Part shown: in pieces, positions 41,705 to 43,653 of the stretch
Layout: every line of letters begins with the position of its first letter
Numbering within the stretch: position 1 is the first letter of the stretch
Assembly: GCA_963205385.1 (NCBI GenBank)
Contig: CAUJKE010000205.1
Coordinates: forward strand, 1-43,653
Length of the DNA stretch: 43,653 nucleotides
Direction: 5' to 3'
Source of the DNA: Planctomycetota bacterium
Lineage (GTDB): Bacteria; Planctomycetota; Planctomycetia; Pirellulales; Pirellulaceae
The notes under the pieces: generated by a model
Told to the model about the DNA's origin: nothing
What the model saw: only the letters and a program-made list of their open reading frames with translations
The model's database searches: none
Position numbers and translations under genes: made by a program

Positions 41705-42862
41705 ATGGTACGCACGCTCGCGCTCGCCTTGCTCACCGCACTCTGGTTCCTGCCGCTTGTTTCACACGCGGATGAAGCCTCACCTGGCTTCACCTCGCGT
41801 CTGTTCGACGGCCAATCGCTCACCGGCTGGCATGTCACCGGCTGTGAAGCAGGCGTGGAAAACGGGCTGCTGGTAATTAAGGATGGCAACGGCCTGGTGC
41901 GGGCGGATCATCGCTACCGTGATTTCGTGCTCGAACTAAGCTTCAAACCGCGCCGCGCGGAAAAGTACGACTCCGGCATTTACTTTCGCTGCGAACTGCC
42001 GCCGGAGGGCAAGCCGTGGCCGGATCAGTACCAGATCAACTTGAAGCAAGGGGACGAAGGGAACCTCATCGGCTTCGAGGACGCGCGCAGCCAGGGACTT
42101 ATCAAGCCCGGTGAGTGGAACAAGCTGCAACTGCGCGTCAGCGGTGATTCCGCGGAGATGAAGATCAACGGCCAGGCGGCGTGGAAGACCTCCGGCATCA
42201 CGCCGCGCGAAGGCTACATCGCCATTCAGGTGGAAGTCCCCGGCGGCGGGCAGTTTGAGTTCAAAGACATCTCGATCACAGAGCTCGGCTACAAGTCGCT
42301 CTTCAACGGCCAGGATCTCACCGGCTGGCAAGGGGCGGGGCAAGACGCCGCTGCTTGTTGGTCGGTGTCCGACGGGCTCTTGATTTGTGATGGCAAGAAA
42401 GGCCCATGGCTGCGCAGCGCCGAGCAGTATGACGACTTCAACGTCCGTTTCGCTTACAAGCTCAAGCAGGGAGGCAACTCAGGCATGTTCATTCGCGTGC
42501 CTGAAGCGGGAACCCATCACGGCGAGAACGCAGGAATCGAGGTGCAACTGCTCGACGACGCCGCCGAGCGTTACGCCCATCTCAAGCCGTATCAATACAG
42601 CGGCAGCCTATACGCCATCGTCCCGGCCGATCCCCGCGTCGCGCGCCCCGCCGGCGAGTGGAACACGATGGAGATCGATTGCCGCGGCACGCAGTACCGC
42701 GTGATTCATAACGGCGTGACCGTCATTCAGGCCGACGCCACCACCACTCCCGAACTGGCCCAGCGCATCACCAAAGGCTTCCTGGGTTTGCAAAACCATA
42801 GCGAAGCCGTATGGTTCCGCGATTTGCGAATCGGCCCAAGCATGCAAGCAGCGCAGCAGTAG
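41705..42862 (+). CDS. Exported protein with two DUF1080 domains
   Basis: A 385-residue protein with a Sec signal peptide (1-22, cleavage after VSHA) and two consecutive DUF1080 jelly-rolls. The first, about 30-195, begins FTSRLFDGQSLTGWHV; the second, about 198-378, begins YKSLFNGQDLTGWQG. Each has the sugar-face residues typical of the family (GIYFRCELP...YQINL; GMFIRVPE...GIEVQLLDD). Single-domain members include 3-ketoglycoside hydrolases, so this one probably binds or cleaves oxidised sugars in the periplasm. ATG 41705 gives a clean signal peptide; the frame upstream is unconserved. It is about twice the length of the DUF1080 protein at 17265-17948 and only distantly similar. Confidence 0.85.
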   Translation: MVRTLALALLTALWFLPLVSHADEASPGFTSRLFDGQSLTGWHVTGCEAGVENGLLVIKDGNGLVRADHRYRDFVLELSFKPRRAEKYDSGIYFRCELPPEGKPWPDQYQINLKQGDEGNLIGFEDARSQGLIKPGEWNKLQLRVSGDSAEMKINGQAAWKTSGITPREGYIAIQVEVPGGGQFEFKDISITELGYKSLFNGQDLTGWQGAGQDAAACWSVSDGLLICDGKKGPWLRSAEQYDDFNVRFAYKLKQGGNSGMFIRVPEAGTHHGENAGIEVQLLDDAAERYAHLKPYQYSGSLYAIVPADPRVARPAGEWNTMEIDCRGTQYRVIHNGVTVIQADATTTPELAQRITKGFLGLQNHSEAVWFRDLRIGPSMQAAQQ

Positions 42863-43215
42863 CCCCCAACGTTGCACGCGCTCGAAGCTGATCAGGAGCA
42901 ACCGATCCATTAAGTTCCCGACTTCCACGCCGTCCCTCGTTTCTGGCAAACAGGTGGTGTTGGCTTCTGACGTCAACGGCACAATGCCCAGCATTGCAAG
43001 CTGTGCCGGGGAGTACTTGGATGGTAAAATAGTTTTACAGCGAGCCAGCCGCTCGCGCTCAGCGACGGAATGGATTGGAGGAGTTACCGATGATACCTCA
43101 AAAAGGACAGGCATAATTTATTGACAACCGCCCCTCGCATTCGCTACATTCGGTCGTTGTCGGTTTCGTTGCACTTCAATGCCGCGCTGGGCGCGGGCCA
43201 GGGGAGAACTGCGTT
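42863..43215. other. Intergenic region before the transposase gene
   Basis: These 353 bases are open on both strands for a surprising length (for example a frame that reads through to 43122 on the plus strand), but neither translation is recognisable. A minimal eight-codon frame (MIPQKGQA) follows a GGAGGAG site near 43090. The region ends with the transposase promoter and may be the left flank of the mobile element. Confidence 0.4.
43121..43150 (+). promoter_or_regulatory. Promoter candidate for the transposase gene
   Basis: Consensus TTGACA (43121-43126), 18 bases, TACATT (43145-43150). The start of transcription would be about 60 bases before ATG 43216. Confidence 0.45.
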
Positions 43216-43653
43216 ATGACTATCGCTCGCAAACTGCTCGTTGATCCGCAAGTCACTCGCTATTACCACTGCATTTCTCGCTGCGTGCGGAGGGCGTTTC
43301 TTTGCGGCGAAGGGTTCGAGCATCGCAAGCAGTGGATTGAGGAGCGGCTTGAACTGTTGGCGGGCAGTTTCGCCGTGGCGGTGTGCGGCTTCGCGGTGAT
43401 GGACAATCACTTGCATGTGCTCGCGCGATTGGATGCGAAGGCGACGCAGGAGTGGAGCGATGAAGACGTCGTGCGGCGGTGGTTGGCCGTATATCCGCCC
43501 CGCACACTCAAAATGAATGACGCGAAACTTGTGCAGGCCTGGGTGAACGATCAGTTGCAACATCCCAAGCGAGTCGCGGCGTATCGTGAACGACTGCAAG
43601 ACCTCGGCTGGTTCATGAAATCGCTCAAGGAACCGCTCGCTCGCCTGGCGAAC
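43216..43653 (+). CDS. IS200/RAYT-type Y1 transposase, 3' end outside window
   Basis: The first 146 residues of an HUH single-strand transposase. RYYHCISRCVRRAFLCG (15-31) is the family opening, and the metal-binding HxH is H65-H67 in VMDNHLHVLA. The catalytic Tyr helix is expected further on; it is not certain that it lies inside the window. Members with this opening are REP-associated tyrosine transposases (RAYTs), which nick at GTAG next to small hairpins and are usually single-copy and non-autonomous. ATG 43216 follows GGGGAGAA. Three GTAG hairpins in this window are candidate substrates. Part of the protein and its downstream flank are missing, so complete element ends cannot be defined. 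Confidence 0.85.
   Translation, partial: MTIARKLLVDPQVTRYYHCISRCVRRAFLCGEGFEHRKQWIEERLELLAGSFAVAVCGFAVMDNHLHVLARLDAKATQEWSDEDVVRRWLAVYPPRTLKMNDAKLVQAWVNDQLQHPKRVAAYRERLQDLGWFMKSLKEPLARLAN

Noticed and set aside
1..43653. CRISPR array or prophage
   Set aside because: No regularly spaced direct repeats and no phage structural, integrase or att-like sequences were seen; repeats present are tandem or hairpin elements.

Overview
The window is a GC-rich, densely coded bacterial chromosome segment that most probably comes from a planctomycete (Planctomycetota). This rests on family content, not on a marker gene. It has several DUF1080 (3-keto-disaccharide hydrolase-like) exported proteins, a secreted PQQ-type propeller with the WPQWRGP opening, a Ser/Thr kinase cotranscribed with an ECF-type sigma factor, a very large Hsp70 relative, a two-cluster U32 protein, a zinc-ribbon SpoVG and an IS200/RAYT-type transposase. 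No rRNA, tRNA or CRISPR array was seen. Both ends cut genes: the 3' part of an ftsH at the left and the 5' part of a transposase at the right.

Left part (1-17.9 kb): ftsH tail; a receiver/anti-sigma-kinase fusion; a GT2 glycosyltransferase followed 6 bp later by a protein with BshC-like motifs; an alpha/beta hydrolase; a secreted beta-propeller; an ispE-spoVG pair with its own promoter; an SDR downstream of a 936-residue Hsp70-like protein; a divergent S1-domain protein; a nucleotidyltransferase-HD fusion; a ComM/YifB AAA ATPase; and a small DUF1080 protein.

Middle part (18-31 kb): vanZ overlapping an orphan adenine-methylase-like gene; a YhdH/AcuI-type reductase; thioredoxin with the clearest promoter of the window; a small hypothetical protein; a 6-phosphofructokinase; a FliN/SpoA-domain protein followed at once by a pteridine-reductase-like SDR; then a two-subunit 2-oxoacid:ferredoxin oxidoreductase (korA-korB) flanked on both sides by CBS-domain proteins, one carrying a zinc ribbon. 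The last block looks like a central-carbon enzyme with nucleotide-sensing partners.

Right part (31-43.6 kb): an ECF-like sigma factor and a membrane Ser/Thr kinase sharing one base at their junction, diverging from an XRE-type regulator; a pair of inverted GTAG-hairpin (REP-like) elements; a decayed DUF433/DUF5615 toxin-antitoxin module (antitoxin frameshifted by an exact 11-bp duplication, toxin cut after about ten codons); a TPR-like protein with an excellent terminator; a TolC-family lipoprotein; a large U32 protein; a double-DUF1080 exported protein; and the start of a Y1 transposase.

The points most worth following are the REP-like hairpins together with the RAYT-type transposase, the zinc ribbon inserted inside SpoVG, the dead TA module, the BshC-like/glycosyltransferase pair, and the CBS-flanked korAB locus.
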